NCBI GenBank assembly: GCA_903916735.1
Contig: CAIWXX010000111.1
Location: 1-51,885 of the forward strand
Direction of reading: 5' to 3'
DNA length: 51,885 nt
From: an uncultured Acidobacteriota bacterium
GTDB lineage: Bacteria; Acidobacteriota; CAIWXX01
Part shown: in pieces, positions 1 to 8,388 of the stretch
Layout of the letters: each line of letters opens with the position of its first letter
Numbering within the stretch: position 1 is the first letter of the stretch
Position numbers and translations under genes: made by a program
Notes under the pieces: generated by a model
The model's input: the letters and a program-made list of their open reading frames with translations, nothing else
What the model was told of the DNA's origin: nothing
Databases searched by the model: none

Positions 1-718
1 TCGGCCCGAAGAATCGTTTGACAGGCTCAGTGATCGCTCCTTCATGATTGTCCGGTTTGATCGAATAGTGCTGCCCAACCAGAGCGGCGATCACCCCACC
101 ATTGTTGCCGGCGGCATTGACGATGTATCGGCTGCAGTAAGTCCCCTGATTGGTAACAACATCAAAGCCACGGCCACTGTGCGATCGAATGGCGATGACA
201 TTTTCATGGAAATTGAATTGAGCGCCTCTTTCAAGACTCTTGAAATAGAATGCATTGAGTGCCAGCAGAGGTGATGCGCTGCCATCGCCGGGCGAATAGG
301 TCGCTCCTCGCAGGCCGTCCATGTTGATGCCCGGTACGAGCTCATTGTACTCCTGCGGAGAAACCCACCCAATATCGAGGCCATAGGAGTGCTGGATATT
401 CATCAAATCCTTCAGCTTTTTCTCGTCCGCATCCGAGTAGGCCGGGAAGCTGTAGCCATGCTTCAGCCATCCGAGATCAACTCCGGTCTTCTCTTCCCAT
501 TCCGAGAATATCTGGATGCTACGCAAGCAAATCTGAATCTTTCCAAAATCCGAGTGAGTCGCCCTGATGCCTCCTATGGCTTTCTTATTGTTCATCTGTC
601 CTGGTGATGGACATGATTCGAGCACCAGTGTTGAAAGCTTCTTCTCTGCGAGCGCCATCGCAGCCGGGACGCCCGTGGAACCTGCGCCGATGACGATCAC
701 ATCATAAGTCCTAGCCAT
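1..718 (-). CDS. FAD-dependent amine/amino-acid oxidoreductase (DAO family), C-terminus outside window
   Basis: The minus-strand frame opens with ATG at 718 and stays open to base 1, giving about 239 residues of a truncated protein. The N-terminus begins MARTYDVIVIGAGSTGVPAA, a classic FAD-binding Rossmann motif (GxGxxG) of the D-amino-acid oxidase/sarcosine oxidase beta family. Family members oxidise the C-N bond of amino acids or secondary amines such as proline, hydroxyproline, sarcosine or opines. The start overlaps the end of the upstream gene in the string ATGGCTAG, so the two are translationally coupled and very likely form one enzyme complex, with this chain as catalytic beta subunit. 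The substrate cannot be read from the sequence. The adjacent Lrp-type regulator favours an amino acid. Confidence 0.85.
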   Translation of the reverse strand, partial: MARTYDVIVIGAGSTGVPAAMALAEKKLSTLVLESCPSPGQMNNKKAIGGIRATHSDFGKIQICLRSIQIFSEWEEKTGVDLGWLKHGYSFPAYSDADEKKLKDLMNIQHSYGLDIGWVSPQEYNELVPGINMDGLRGATYSPGDGSASPLLALNAFYFKSLERGAQFNFHENVIAIRSHSGRGFDVVTNQGTYCSRYIVNAAGNNGGVIAALVGQHYSIKPDNHEGAITEPVKRFFGP

Positions 719-2795
719 TGTTGCTTCCTCCATTCCGGCCGGCCAGGATTCCAAGAGGCACCTCGATGAAAACCGGCCGCTTCGTATTCGACGTCACCTT
801 CTGCAGCGGAATGCCTTCCTGGCGGAAAATACCCTTGATGATCGTCTCACACGTTTTGCTCCCACATGCACCCATCCCGGCGCGCGTGATAGCCTTGATC
901 TGATTGATATCCGTGATGCCTTTCCTGACAAGAGCTCTGACATCGCCGACACTCACGCGTTCGCACAAACAGAGCTTCGCCGAGTCCGCATCCTGATCGG
1001 GGATGATCGCTTTCGGCAAAGGCCGGCTCACCGATTCATCCTGAATGCGGAATGAGACCACGCGCTTGGCCTGATCTTTGGGGACTCGGATTCTGACAAG
1101 CTGGGTTTTGTTCTTTTTATTATCGACGACACCGGTCACTTCCATTTCGCCGATCAGATCCCCGTTGATGTCGACAGCCTTGACCTTCTCACCTTTCTTG
1201 ACGCGGTAGTTGAAAACTTCGTATGGCACCGTGACTTCCGGGAATTCCTTATTCTTCCTGAAATCGACTAGCGTGATGGCCAGTCCCGGGCAGATCGAGA
1301 CGCACTTGAGGCAGCCGGTGCAGCTGCCGCTATAATCGGGTAGTCCCATCAGGGGGTCGCCGCAGATAGTGATCGATTTGGTGGGGCAGACCGTGATGCA
1401 TGGATTGCAGGGGATTTCCTGGAGGCAGTGGATCAGCGGCATGACTCCCTCCTCGCCCGCCGGGAACTTCTGTTCAGAAATCGGCCCTGGATGCGACTTG
1501 AGAATTTCCGCCTTTGCATGCCAGCTTTCGGGAATCTCGGCGACATCAGCACCGAGTTCTTTGGCGATCGTCAGGCCCGCGATCTTCCCGTTGAACATCG
1601 CCGAAGAGGCTTCGGCAATTTCCAGTGCATCGCCTGCGGCGAAGATTGGGATTCCAGCTCCCTGTGCTTCCTGTGTGAACTCATCAATCGAGTTCAAGCC
1701 GACGGCAATCAAAATAGTGTCGCACGCAAACGATTTTTCAGTCCCTGCAATCGGCACGAAGTTGCGATCGACCTGAGCGATCGTCACCGATTCCACCCTG
1801 TCCTTGCCATTGGCTGAGAGAACGGTATGCGACGTGTAGATCGGGACGCCGAGTCTCTTCAGCTTATCGGCATGCACCTTATAGCCGCCGCACACGGGGA
1901 GAGCTTCGGCGAGGCCGACGACACCGATGCCCGCCTGCAGGGCATGATAGCCGGCGATTAATCCGACGTTGCCGCCGCCGACGATAAAGAGCTTTGTTGA
2001 TGGACGGATGAGATCGCGGTTGGCGAGAGTCTGAAAGGCGCCGGCGCCGTAAATTCCAACCAGGCTGTTACCGGCGAAGCTCAGGAATTTCTCACGTGCT
2101 CCGGCGGCATTGAGGATGACTCTGGGAACCACGAGCTTATACGTTCCATCCTTGAGGATCCCGACCTTCTTATCCTTGAAGATGAAAATGGCCGTGCTAT
2201 TCAGCCAGACGGTGATGTGAGGATTCGTGGTGACGGTTTCAGCGAGCATTCGGCCGATCTGATTGCCGCGCGTGCCGGCTTGCGAATCTTCGACGGAACC
2301 GAAGAATTTGTGAGTCTGCAGCACGAGCTTGCCGCCAAGCTCGTTCTTGTCATCGATGACCAGAGTCCTGATCCCCTTCTGCCCGAGCTCAATGGCCGCA
2401 GACGCCCCAGCAGGTCCTCCCCCAATGATCAGGACATCGGTATGGGTTTCTTCGATGTCTATCAGCGCAGGCACCTCGTTGATGGGCGGCAACACAGGTA
2501 AGCCGTCGACACTTTCCACAAACATGTTCTCCCGCACGGCCGTCATGCACGATTTCACCGGCACACCATTGGCAATCACCATGCACTTTGAACACTGGCC
2601 ATTGGCGCAGAAAATTCCTTGCGCCGTGTCATCTCGATGATGGCGGCCAAAGGCCATGACTCCATTGGCGATGAGCGCCGATGAGATCATTTCGTTCGCT
2701 TTGGCTGAAAGAGGGCTCTTATTCCAGTAAAATCGAATATCCTCCCTTTCTTCCACCGGGAGAATCGGGTGCTCACTGATTCGGTTATTCTCCAT
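711..2795 (-). CDS. Multi-cofactor FAD/Fe-S oxidoreductase, alpha subunit of an HcnAB/OoxA/proline-dehydrogenase-like complex
   Basis: This 694-residue protein combines four redox modules. An N-terminal [2Fe-2S] domain has Cys63, 68, 71 and 83. A two-dinucleotide-binding disulfide-reductase-like core has GGGPAG near 125 and VGGGNVG near 272. A two-[4Fe-4S] ferredoxin insert has Cys463/466/470 and Cys492/495/498/502. A C-terminal BFD-like [2Fe-2S] domain has Cys609, 611, 644 and 649. In known complexes (HCN synthase, opine oxidase, hydroxyproline and dye-linked proline dehydrogenases) the HcnA-like and HcnB-like parts are often separate chains; here they are fused and carry the extra ferredoxin. 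The likely role is to pass electrons from the beta subunit to a carrier. An AAGGAG site precedes the ATG. The gene overlaps the downstream beta-subunit start. Confidence 0.88.
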   Translation of the reverse strand: MENNRISEHPILPVEEREDIRFYWNKSPLSAKANEMISSALIANGVMAFGRHHRDDTAQGIFCANGQCSKCMVIANGVPVKSCMTAVRENMFVESVDGLPVLPPINEVPALIDIEETHTDVLIIGGGPAGASAAIELGQKGIRTLVIDDKNELGGKLVLQTHKFFGSVEDSQAGTRGNQIGRMLAETVTTNPHITVWLNSTAIFIFKDKKVGILKDGTYKLVVPRVILNAAGAREKFLSFAGNSLVGIYGAGAFQTLANRDLIRPSTKLFIVGGGNVGLIAGYHALQAGIGVVGLAEALPVCGGYKVHADKLKRLGVPIYTSHTVLSANGKDRVESVTIAQVDRNFVPIAGTEKSFACDTILIAVGLNSIDEFTQEAQGAGIPIFAAGDALEIAEASSAMFNGKIAGLTIAKELGADVAEIPESWHAKAEILKSHPGPISEQKFPAGEEGVMPLIHCLQEIPCNPCITVCPTKSITICGDPLMGLPDYSGSCTGCLKCVSICPGLAITLVDFRKNKEFPEVTVPYEVFNYRVKKGEKVKAVDINGDLIGEMEVTGVVDNKKNKTQLVRIRVPKDQAKRVVSFRIQDESVSRPLPKAIIPDQDADSAKLCLCERVSVGDVRALVRKGITDINQIKAITRAGMGACGSKTCETIIKGIFRQEGIPLQKVTSNTKRPVFIEVPLGILAGRNGGSNNG

Positions 2796-2853
2796 GTCGA
2801 CTCCTTACAGGGCCCTGATTGTCATTCATCTGCTTCCAGTCAATAGACCTCTG

Positions 2854-2882
2854 ATATATCACAGAGCAGCCCATCGGGTCAA
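2854..2882 (-). promoter_or_regulatory. Candidate sigma70 promoter of the oxidoreductase operon
   Basis: On the minus strand TTGACC (2877-2882) is followed after 17 bases by ATATAT (2854-2859), some 60 bases before the ATG at 2795. The -35 matches five of six consensus bases; the -10 is weaker. Confidence 0.45.
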
Positions 2883-2911
2883 TGCTTTGTAAAAAAAATA
2901 ACATAAAATCC

Positions 2912-2956
2912 TTGACAAAATCATATATGAGTCTTAAATTTGACAAAAATGTCAAA
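2912..2956 (+). promoter_or_regulatory. Promoter and dyad operator candidate of the double Lrp regulator
   Basis: TTGACA (2912-2917) is followed by TTAAAT (2934-2939) with a 16-base spacer, resembling a sigma70 promoter. The TTGACAAAA string recurs at 2940, where it forms an interrupted palindrome, TTGACAAAAATGTCAA (2940-2955), with arms TTGACA/TGTCAA. The dyad overlaps the expected transcription start and the candidate start codons. This layout suits autorepression by the adjacent Lrp-type protein, which is inference. Confidence 0.45.
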
Positions 2957-4004
2957 AATGATCCGAAGAAAAGATCGTTCCAAAGATCCTCGGCCAGACC
3001 AATCCGGAGCTCGACGAGTCAGCCCTCCAGCGGCCTCATCGGCAAAACTCGGCCTTTCCATCAAAGACAAGGCCATCCTGGCTGAACTGGGACTGAAGGC
3101 CCGACAGAACCTGACGGAGCTGGCCCGCAAAGTCCGGCTGTCGAAACAGGTGGTGAGCTACCGCATCAAGCAGCTTGAAAAGATGAACATCATCCGCGGC
3201 TACCACGCCATCCCGGACATCTACCGACTCGGAAAAACTCACTTCCGGGTTTTCGTCAAGTACCAGCAGCTCAATCGTGAAAACGAAGCGCGACTCGTAA
3301 AGGAACTGGTTCGCTGCCCTGAGATCTCATGGTTGACTCTGCTGGATGGGGATTTTGATCTTGAATTCGTGATCTGGTCCGACCATATCATGAAATTTGA
3401 AAAGATATATGACGAGATTCTCGGGCGATTCGGCAGATATTTTCAAGAAAAATACTTTTCCATCGCCACTCGCGTCGAATACCTTCCTTTCCGATTTTTA
3501 AATCCCGGCCATGGCAATGGCGAAGGGCTTGTTTTCGGCGCGGGTCATGATCAGCTACCGTTGGATGATATCGACAAGAATATCCTTCACGAAACCAATC
3601 GCAACGGCCGAATTTCTCTGGCGGATCTCGCAAAAAAGCTGGGCATCTCTGTCACCATCGCCAAAGGCCGGCTTCAACATCTTATCGAAACCCGGGTCAT
3701 CATCGGGTTCGGCATGAAAATCGATCATCACCGCCTGGGGCTCACCTACCGCAAGGTCCTGCTGAAACTGAACACTCCAGCTCGAGACAGGATTGACCGG
3801 ATCGCCGATTATCTTCGCCGGCAGGATAGCGTCATCTTCCTGGTAAAGACGATCGGCGCGTATGATTTTGAATTTGAGCTTCTGACAGAATCGAACGAGG
3901 AGTTTTACCACCTCATCAAGTCCTTCCGGTCGCACTTTGCTGCCGACATCAAGTTCCACAGCACGGTTATCGTTTACGATGAATTGAAATACGGCCAACT
4001 CTAA
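2949..4004 (+). CDS. Double-length Lrp/AsnC-type transcriptional regulator (HTH-RAM-HTH-RAM)
   Basis: About 351 residues contain two successive Lrp-like units. The first winged HTH lies near residues 38-90 (NLTELARKVRLSKQVVSYRI) with a RAM-like ligand domain to about 185. The second HTH lies near 205-255 (RISLADLAKKLGISVTIAKG) with another RAM-like domain to the end. Ordinary Lrp/AsnC proteins have one unit of about 150-160 residues; tandem forms are better known from archaea and a minority of bacteria. An upstream in-frame TTG at 2940 and a second ATG at 2958 are alternatives, and no strong ribosome-binding site decides between them. It diverges from the oxidoreductase operon and probably controls it in response to an amino acid. 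Confidence 0.85.
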   Translation: MSKMIRRKDRSKDPRPDQSGARRVSPPAASSAKLGLSIKDKAILAELGLKARQNLTELARKVRLSKQVVSYRIKQLEKMNIIRGYHAIPDIYRLGKTHFRVFVKYQQLNRENEARLVKELVRCPEISWLTLLDGDFDLEFVIWSDHIMKFEKIYDEILGRFGRYFQEKYFSIATRVEYLPFRFLNPGHGNGEGLVFGAGHDQLPLDDIDKNILHETNRNGRISLADLAKKLGISVTIAKGRLQHLIETRVIIGFGMKIDHHRLGLTYRKVLLKLNTPARDRIDRIADYLRRQDSVIFLVKTIGAYDFEFELLTESNEEFYHLIKSFRSHFAADIKFHSTVIVYDELKYGQL

Positions 4005-4320
4005 TGACGCACGCTCTGGAGCCATGCTCTGCACATCACCTCACCATCTCTTAAAAAAACTGAGCCCACACCGAAATAACGCGAGAGAATTCCCATTGGC
4101 GCTCAACAGGAATGCATATCAGCCGTCAGTGATTTTGTGTCTTTCGTTGTTTTCCTGCTGATCCCCTGTACGTGCAAGCGTGCTCGGTCCCATCCTCTCG
4201 ATGGCAGTTTTGTCGACCACCAACCTTTCGTATCGGGCGGCCTTTGCCAAAGAACAGCATGTGTCCTTTTCCGGTAACAGCAGCCACAAGCATCCTCCAG
4301 AATTTCAACGCGTTATCGAA
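4005..4320 (+). other. Intergenic region without a recognised gene
   Basis: Open frames run through this stretch into the downstream gene, but composition and lack of start signals argue against coding. No repeat or strong hairpin was seen. Confidence 0.4.
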
Positions 4321-4337
4321 TGGCACGGGTTTCGCAT
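4321..4337 (+). promoter_or_regulatory. Sigma54-type (-24/-12) promoter candidate
   Basis: TGGCACGGGTTTCGCAT has the GG-N10-GC spacing of a sigma54 promoter and differs from TGGCAC-N5-TTGCA at one core position. A transcript from here would begin near 4346, leaving a short leader that holds the AAGGAGG site at 4354-4360. No sigma54 activator is encoded in the window, so this rests on the motif alone. Confidence 0.4.
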
Positions 4338-4368
4338 AATCAATAAGAAGGTGAAGGAGGTAAATATC

Positions 4369-4941
4369 ATGCATAGGAAAGTTCTGGATTCAATGATCAG
4401 GGTATCTGTCAAATGGATAGCCATGTGTGGGGCGCTCTTTCTGATCGGAACGCTGAACGCGCAAGCGCAGGAAACCAAGGTCAACAACGATGCATTGGAC
4501 GATTTGCTGGCCAAAGCGATTATCGCCCCGAATTCATCAATCTCGGCAGATCCACTCACCGACGGATGCCGGACGATGGTTGGAGACACAGGGCTCGTCC
4601 ATGTGAATCGAGTTGATAAATCATTGACGGAATTGAAAGCCATCGCAGGCCCATCTGATACCAGGCCCGCCTACGGATTTGTTGTCCCCGCAAAGGGGAC
4701 TGTCAGAGTGCGAGTTGAACATCCCCGGCAAGAGGATTTTGAGTTGGTGATGGTGGATCGCAGAGGACGGATTCAAGCCGGCATGCTCCAAAACTTGATT
4801 GCAAAGGGGTATCCAATCGTCAGCTATACAAATCCAACGAATCAGGCCAAAGACGTTTACGTGGTCGTTTACTACGGCGATCTCGTTCGACCGGAAGACA
4901 GTACTTACAAACTGCTCATTAACTATGGACAGGCACGGTAG
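4369..4941 (+). CDS. Small secreted protein of unknown function
   Basis: The 190-residue product starts at an ATG eight bases after a strong AAGGAGG. Residues about 1-33 look like a Sec signal: a basic N-terminus, the hydrophobic stretch IAMCGALFLIGTL, and an AQA-Q cleavage site. The mature part has no family I recognise. It ends in a beta-rich stretch (YVVVYYGDL, STYKLLINYG) that looks like an edge-strand pair of a small beta-sandwich. A hairpin terminator follows 42 bases after the stop, so the gene is probably monocistronic. A decayed copy of its last 25 codons lies just beyond, showing local duplication. Longer in-frame upstream starts exist but would destroy the signal peptide. Confidence 0.7.
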   Translation: MHRKVLDSMIRVSVKWIAMCGALFLIGTLNAQAQETKVNNDALDDLLAKAIIAPNSSISADPLTDGCRTMVGDTGLVHVNRVDKSLTELKAIAGPSDTRPAYGFVVPAKGTVRVRVEHPRQEDFELVMVDRRGRIQAGMLQNLIAKGYPIVSYTNPTNQAKDVYVVVYYGDLVRPEDSTYKLLINYGQAR

Positions 4942-4982
4942 CTGACCGCGTTTGAGCGTCGATTCACCGGCAGTTTCATCAA

Positions 4983-5017
4983 CCCCTGAGTGGCTTAGAA
5001 ACACTCGGGGGTTGTTT
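4983..5017 (+). terminator. Rho-independent terminator of the secreted-protein gene
   Basis: CCCCTGAGTG (4983-4992) pairs with CACTCGGGGG (5002-5011) over ten base pairs with one G-T wobble and a nine-base loop. A T-rich TTGTTTG tail follows. Confidence 0.7.
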
Positions 5018-5061
5018 GCGTCTCCCTATTTCCACCTGATCGTCAATGACGGAAAACTGGG

Positions 5062-5244
5062 TTCTTTGTTTACTACGGATACCTTGTTCGATCGATAAAT
5101 AGCACCTACAAGCTCCTGATCAGTCATGGCAGCCTCAAGAAATATTCGCAGAAGCAGGCCCTTCACTTTCGAAAGAGCATTTGCACCCGAAAAATTCCCG
5201 GCGGCCGCAGTTACGCTGTCATCACTGTGGGGCCGTTCGTTTGA
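5062..5244 (+). pseudogene. Decayed tail copy of the upstream secreted-protein gene
   Basis: Reading from 5062, the frame gives FFVYYGYLVRSINSTYKLLI, a clear match to VVYYGDLVRPEDSTYKLLIN at the C-terminus of the 4369-4941 product. It continues for about 40 unrelated codons to a TGA. No start, signal peptide or N-terminal half remains. This looks like a tandem duplicate reduced to its last exposed strands. Confidence 0.65.
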
Positions 5245-5279
5245 AAATGCATCAGGAACTGGGAACCGGCAACTGCGAA

Positions 5280-6347
5280 CTAAGATTGCCGTCCGTAATG
5301 CAATGTGAAGAAGCTCATGAAATCATCGCTGTAGGCAGCGGAATCGGCCCAGCAGGAGAAATCCTCGCTAAGTGTCTCCTGAAAAAGCAGGTGCCATTGT
5401 GTTCGCAGCATATGGTAATCGGTTCGGATGCCTCTTGGTTGACTGAGGATGGAAACGGCTTCAGTCATCAGGAATCGGTCGACGCACGCGTTGGCGAGTT
5501 CGAGTGGCGCATCATGTGCGAAGACGGCGTCGATCATGCGCCCATACGATTGATAGACAGAGAGCGCAAGCTCCGGCGAATGTAGCTCCGGCAGGTCGTT
5601 ATTGGCATCGAGCTCGAAAACGAGGAAATGATCGGCCTTTGACTTCAATTCATGCATGTGCCGGACTTTTTTTTCCCAGGGCATGTGATGATAACAAAGT
5701 GACATCAGAGCGACATCATATAGGCCCTCGATCTGCCGTGCCACATCCTGAATTTTTCCGATGATGGTTCCGATGACAGATCGCGGAAATGCAGCCACCA
5801 CTATTTTTCTGGCCAGCTCAATCATCGCTGGTGATGCATCGACGAGGAGGATTTCACCAATGTCTCCGACCTTTCTCACCTCCAGCAGATGCTTCAGGAA
5901 ATCTACGAGCAGCCCTCCGTCGCCGCACCCGACATCGATGATCCGGAGTGGGTGCGCGACATCAGGCAAGGACTCCCCACATTGCCGGATGAAATTTTGC
6001 CTGGCACTCTTGATTGTCGGAACTCCGGTGAAATGCACATAAGGCGCCGGATCTACGAAAGCCACATCCGGCATGATGAATCGACCACGCTGCCTTTTCA
6101 GGAAACTGACGGCGAATGCATTCAACAGGAGAGACGTGTTCTCTTCCTGGGCTCCGGTCACAAACCATTCCATGGCCCTTTCCTCGGAGCTCCCGGCCGC
6201 CAGGAGAGCGCCGACATAGAATCTGAATGCAGGTCGCAGATTCGTTCGGATGTCGAGATCGGAATCACGGGGCGCCATGTGTTCATTGATGGCCTTCTGT
6301 GCCGATATCGTCCATTGGTGCTTTTCCTGTGGGGATAAAAACAGCAT
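5280..6347 (-). CDS. Class I SAM-dependent methyltransferase
   Basis: The ATG at 6347 follows GGAGGAG by seven bases and gives 355 residues; longer in-frame starts lack a binding site. The SAM-binding motif I is IIDVGCGDGGLLVDF (about 136-150), followed by the acidic ribose-binding loop LLVDASPAMIELARK (about 168-181) and a post-II region with SLCYHHMPWE. The first 130 residues form a separate mostly helical N-terminal domain that may help recognise the substrate. The substrate is unknown; the fold suits small molecules or lipids. It diverges from a multi-spanning MOP-type transporter, and the two may serve one pathway. No downstream partner on the same strand is apparent. Confidence 0.75.
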   Translation of the reverse strand: MLFLSPQEKHQWTISAQKAINEHMAPRDSDLDIRTNLRPAFRFYVGALLAAGSSEERAMEWFVTGAQEENTSLLLNAFAVSFLKRQRGRFIMPDVAFVDPAPYVHFTGVPTIKSARQNFIRQCGESLPDVAHPLRIIDVGCGDGGLLVDFLKHLLEVRKVGDIGEILLVDASPAMIELARKIVVAAFPRSVIGTIIGKIQDVARQIEGLYDVALMSLCYHHMPWEKKVRHMHELKSKADHFLVFELDANNDLPELHSPELALSVYQSYGRMIDAVFAHDAPLELANACVDRFLMTEAVSILSQPRGIRTDYHMLRTQWHLLFQETLSEDFSCWADSAAYSDDFMSFFTLHYGRQS

Positions 6348-6476
6348 AATTAAACTCCTCCCCGATTTCTCATCATAGCGCAAAATGGGAGCCGATGCTT
6401 CTTGATCAAGTAGTTTTTGAGGTTGACATAGTGCATCCGGCGTCATTTCGAGTATTATTGCGCGGCAGAATTTTTT

Positions 6477-7865
6477 GTGGAGAAATCGAGTCACACAGAA
6501 CAGATGATAATAGGCGGCCGGTCTCAGCCGATGAGTGTCCTTAGAGTTTTCAACTTTTGGATGCCGCTTGCCGCTACATGGCTGATGATGTCGGTGGAAG
6601 GCCCCTTTGTGGCGGCGATCATCGCACGGATTCATGATCCCATGTTCAACCTCGCTGCCTACGGTGTGGCCTTCTCATTTGCGCTGATTGTGGAAGCTCC
6701 CATCATCATGATGATGAGCGCATCGACGGCGTTGGTCGCGGATCGCAGCTCGTTTTTCCAACTGAGGAGATTCGCATACACGCTGAACATGATCATTACG
6801 GGTCTAATGGTGCTTCTGTTAACTCCACCGATTTTTTCACTCATCGCAGAACGACTGATCGGGCTTCCTCATGGCATCGTCCTCCTGACCCACAGAGCCA
6901 CAATGATTCTGCTGCCGTGGCCGGCGGCGATCGGCTATCGACGTTTCTATCAGGGAATTCTTATCAGGAATAACCTCACCCGCCGCGTCGCCTACGGCAC
7001 CATCGTTCGGGTTGTCACCATGGGACTGACGGCGACGGCCTTCTTTTTCTTCGTAAACATCCCTGGGGCCTATATTGGAGCGGCGGCGCTATCAATGGGA
7101 GTGACAATGGAGGCCATAGCGAGCCGATGGATGGCCCGGCACATCGTCAGACAAATTATCGGGGATCGTTCAGAGTGCTCAGCGTCAACACTCCTGACGA
7201 CGCGGGCACTCATCCACTTTTACTATCCGTTGGCCCTGACATCACTCCTCACCGTCGGAGTCAATCCGCTTGTGACATTTTTTCTGGGTCGCAGCCCGTA
7301 TCCACTCGAATCGTTGGCCATCTGGCCGGTCGTGCACTCTTTCGTTTTCGCCTTCCGAAGCGGCGGAGTCGCCTATCAGGAGGTCGGAATCGCACTGCTC
7401 GGAGAAGACGGCCAGGGCTTCCGCCCACTCAAGAGTTTTGCAGGAATCCTCGCCGCTATCACGAGCGGGGCTCTGACGATCGTTGCCTTCAGTTCGCTCG
7501 CTTCAGGCTGGTTCCATGCGATCTCCGGGCTTCCCCAGGCGCTGACATCTTTCGCCATCATTCCGTTGCGGTGTTTGGTCGCCATGCCGGCGCTGGAAGT
7601 GCTGCTCTCCTTCCAGCGATCACTGCTCGTTCAAACACGCCGCACGCCTCTCATCACATGGGCGACAACCATTGAAGTGAGCGGCATCGCCATCATGCTC
7701 GCAATCGGCATCGGCCTGATCAGCCTGCCCGGCGCTCTGGCGGCTGCCATCAGCATTGTCGTCGGCCGAGTATGCGCCAACGGGTTTCTTATCGGCCGAT
7801 GCCCACGATTCGCTGATCACTCAGAAGAAACATCAACGATCTCGGCGAACAGCCTTTGTAAATAA
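6477..7865 (+). CDS. Multidrug/oligosaccharidyl-lipid/polysaccharide (MOP)-type or ANKH-like membrane transporter
   Basis: The product of about 462 residues is almost entirely hydrophobic, with roughly twelve membrane segments in two halves. The first starts VFNFWMPLAATWLMMSVEGP, as in MATE and ANKH-like members of the MOP superfamily. The second half begins near the IHFYYPLALTSLLTVGVNPL segment, which echoes the first, as expected of an internal duplication. Such proteins export drugs, lipid-linked glycans or small anions; the cargo cannot be told here. The start is uncertain: GTG 6477, ATG 6504 and ATG 6531 are in frame, none with a strong binding site. It is divergently paired with the SAM methyltransferase across about 130 bases. 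Confidence 0.65.
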   Translation: MEKSSHTEQMIIGGRSQPMSVLRVFNFWMPLAATWLMMSVEGPFVAAIIARIHDPMFNLAAYGVAFSFALIVEAPIIMMMSASTALVADRSSFFQLRRFAYTLNMIITGLMVLLLTPPIFSLIAERLIGLPHGIVLLTHRATMILLPWPAAIGYRRFYQGILIRNNLTRRVAYGTIVRVVTMGLTATAFFFFVNIPGAYIGAAALSMGVTMEAIASRWMARHIVRQIIGDRSECSASTLLTTRALIHFYYPLALTSLLTVGVNPLVTFFLGRSPYPLESLAIWPVVHSFVFAFRSGGVAYQEVGIALLGEDGQGFRPLKSFAGILAAITSGALTIVAFSSLASGWFHAISGLPQALTSFAIIPLRCLVAMPALEVLLSFQRSLLVQTRRTPLITWATTIEVSGIAIMLAIGIGLISLPGALAAAISIVVGRVCANGFLIGRCPRFADHSEETSTISANSLCK

Positions 7866-8011
7866 GTGATTGTCATGTCACCCGCCGGGCCATGCAACAT
7901 TTTGATCGTCCGCCAGAATGGGGCATGTGATGCCGTAGGGTTTCGCCCACAGTTACTGATCTTGTTGTGTGATTGGATCCTTACTCGCGGATCAGGGATG
8001 CATTTTCAGGG

Positions 8012-8038
8012 TTGACATGTCGTTCAGCCAGATGTCAA
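8012..8038. promoter_or_regulatory. TTGACAT/ATGTCAA inverted repeat
   Basis: Perfect seven-base arms TTGACAT (8012-8018) and ATGTCAA (8032-8038) are separated by 13 bases, inside the otherwise featureless 7866-8154 gap. The arms resemble the dyad in front of the double Lrp gene. It may be an operator or chance. Confidence 0.3.
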
Positions 8039-8154
8039 ACTGTCGCCTTGATTATGGAATCGGACTGTCGACGCGAACTTCATTTCCCGGCCCAGCTCCC
8101 GGGATCAGAAATAAACTCCCACGATCACTCTCGCTCATGTGCCATGACCGCACC

Positions 8155-8379
8155 CTTAGTATCTGATCGGTGAAATCTGTGCACAAAATGGCAAAGGTTG
8201 TGATCAGGCAGAATCGTGAATTACTCTCAGGAAGAAAGGAATGCAGGAATGGTTAATGAAACCACCGCTGGTCTAAATATAAATCCGTTCATGCTTTCAT
8301 TTCTTCCTGCATTCCTAAGTGGTTCGGGTGCGATGGTTGTAGAAGCCATCTTGTTTGGTTGCGGCTATGCCGCGTTAGG
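8155..8379 (+). repeat. Dispersed repeat family 1, copy A (near full length)
   Basis: This copy matches copy D (50274-50510) along its length: a left flank with ATCGGTGAAATCTGTGCACA, an imperfect long hairpin with arms containing GGAATGCAGGAA and TTCCTGCATTCC, and a right flank containing TTGTTTGGTTGCGGCTATGC. The right flank ends in GCGGC-TAT-GCCGC. Copies disagree by short indels that shift any reading frame, so it is unlikely to be coding. It ends ten bases before the cysteine desulfurase start, and its last bases adjoin that gene's ribosome-binding site. Confidence 0.85.
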
Positions 8380-8388
8380 AGGATTCTA

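Noticed and set aside
6423-6458. TTGACA followed by TATTAT upstream of the transporter
   Set aside because: The spacing is 24 bases, too long for a sigma70 promoter.
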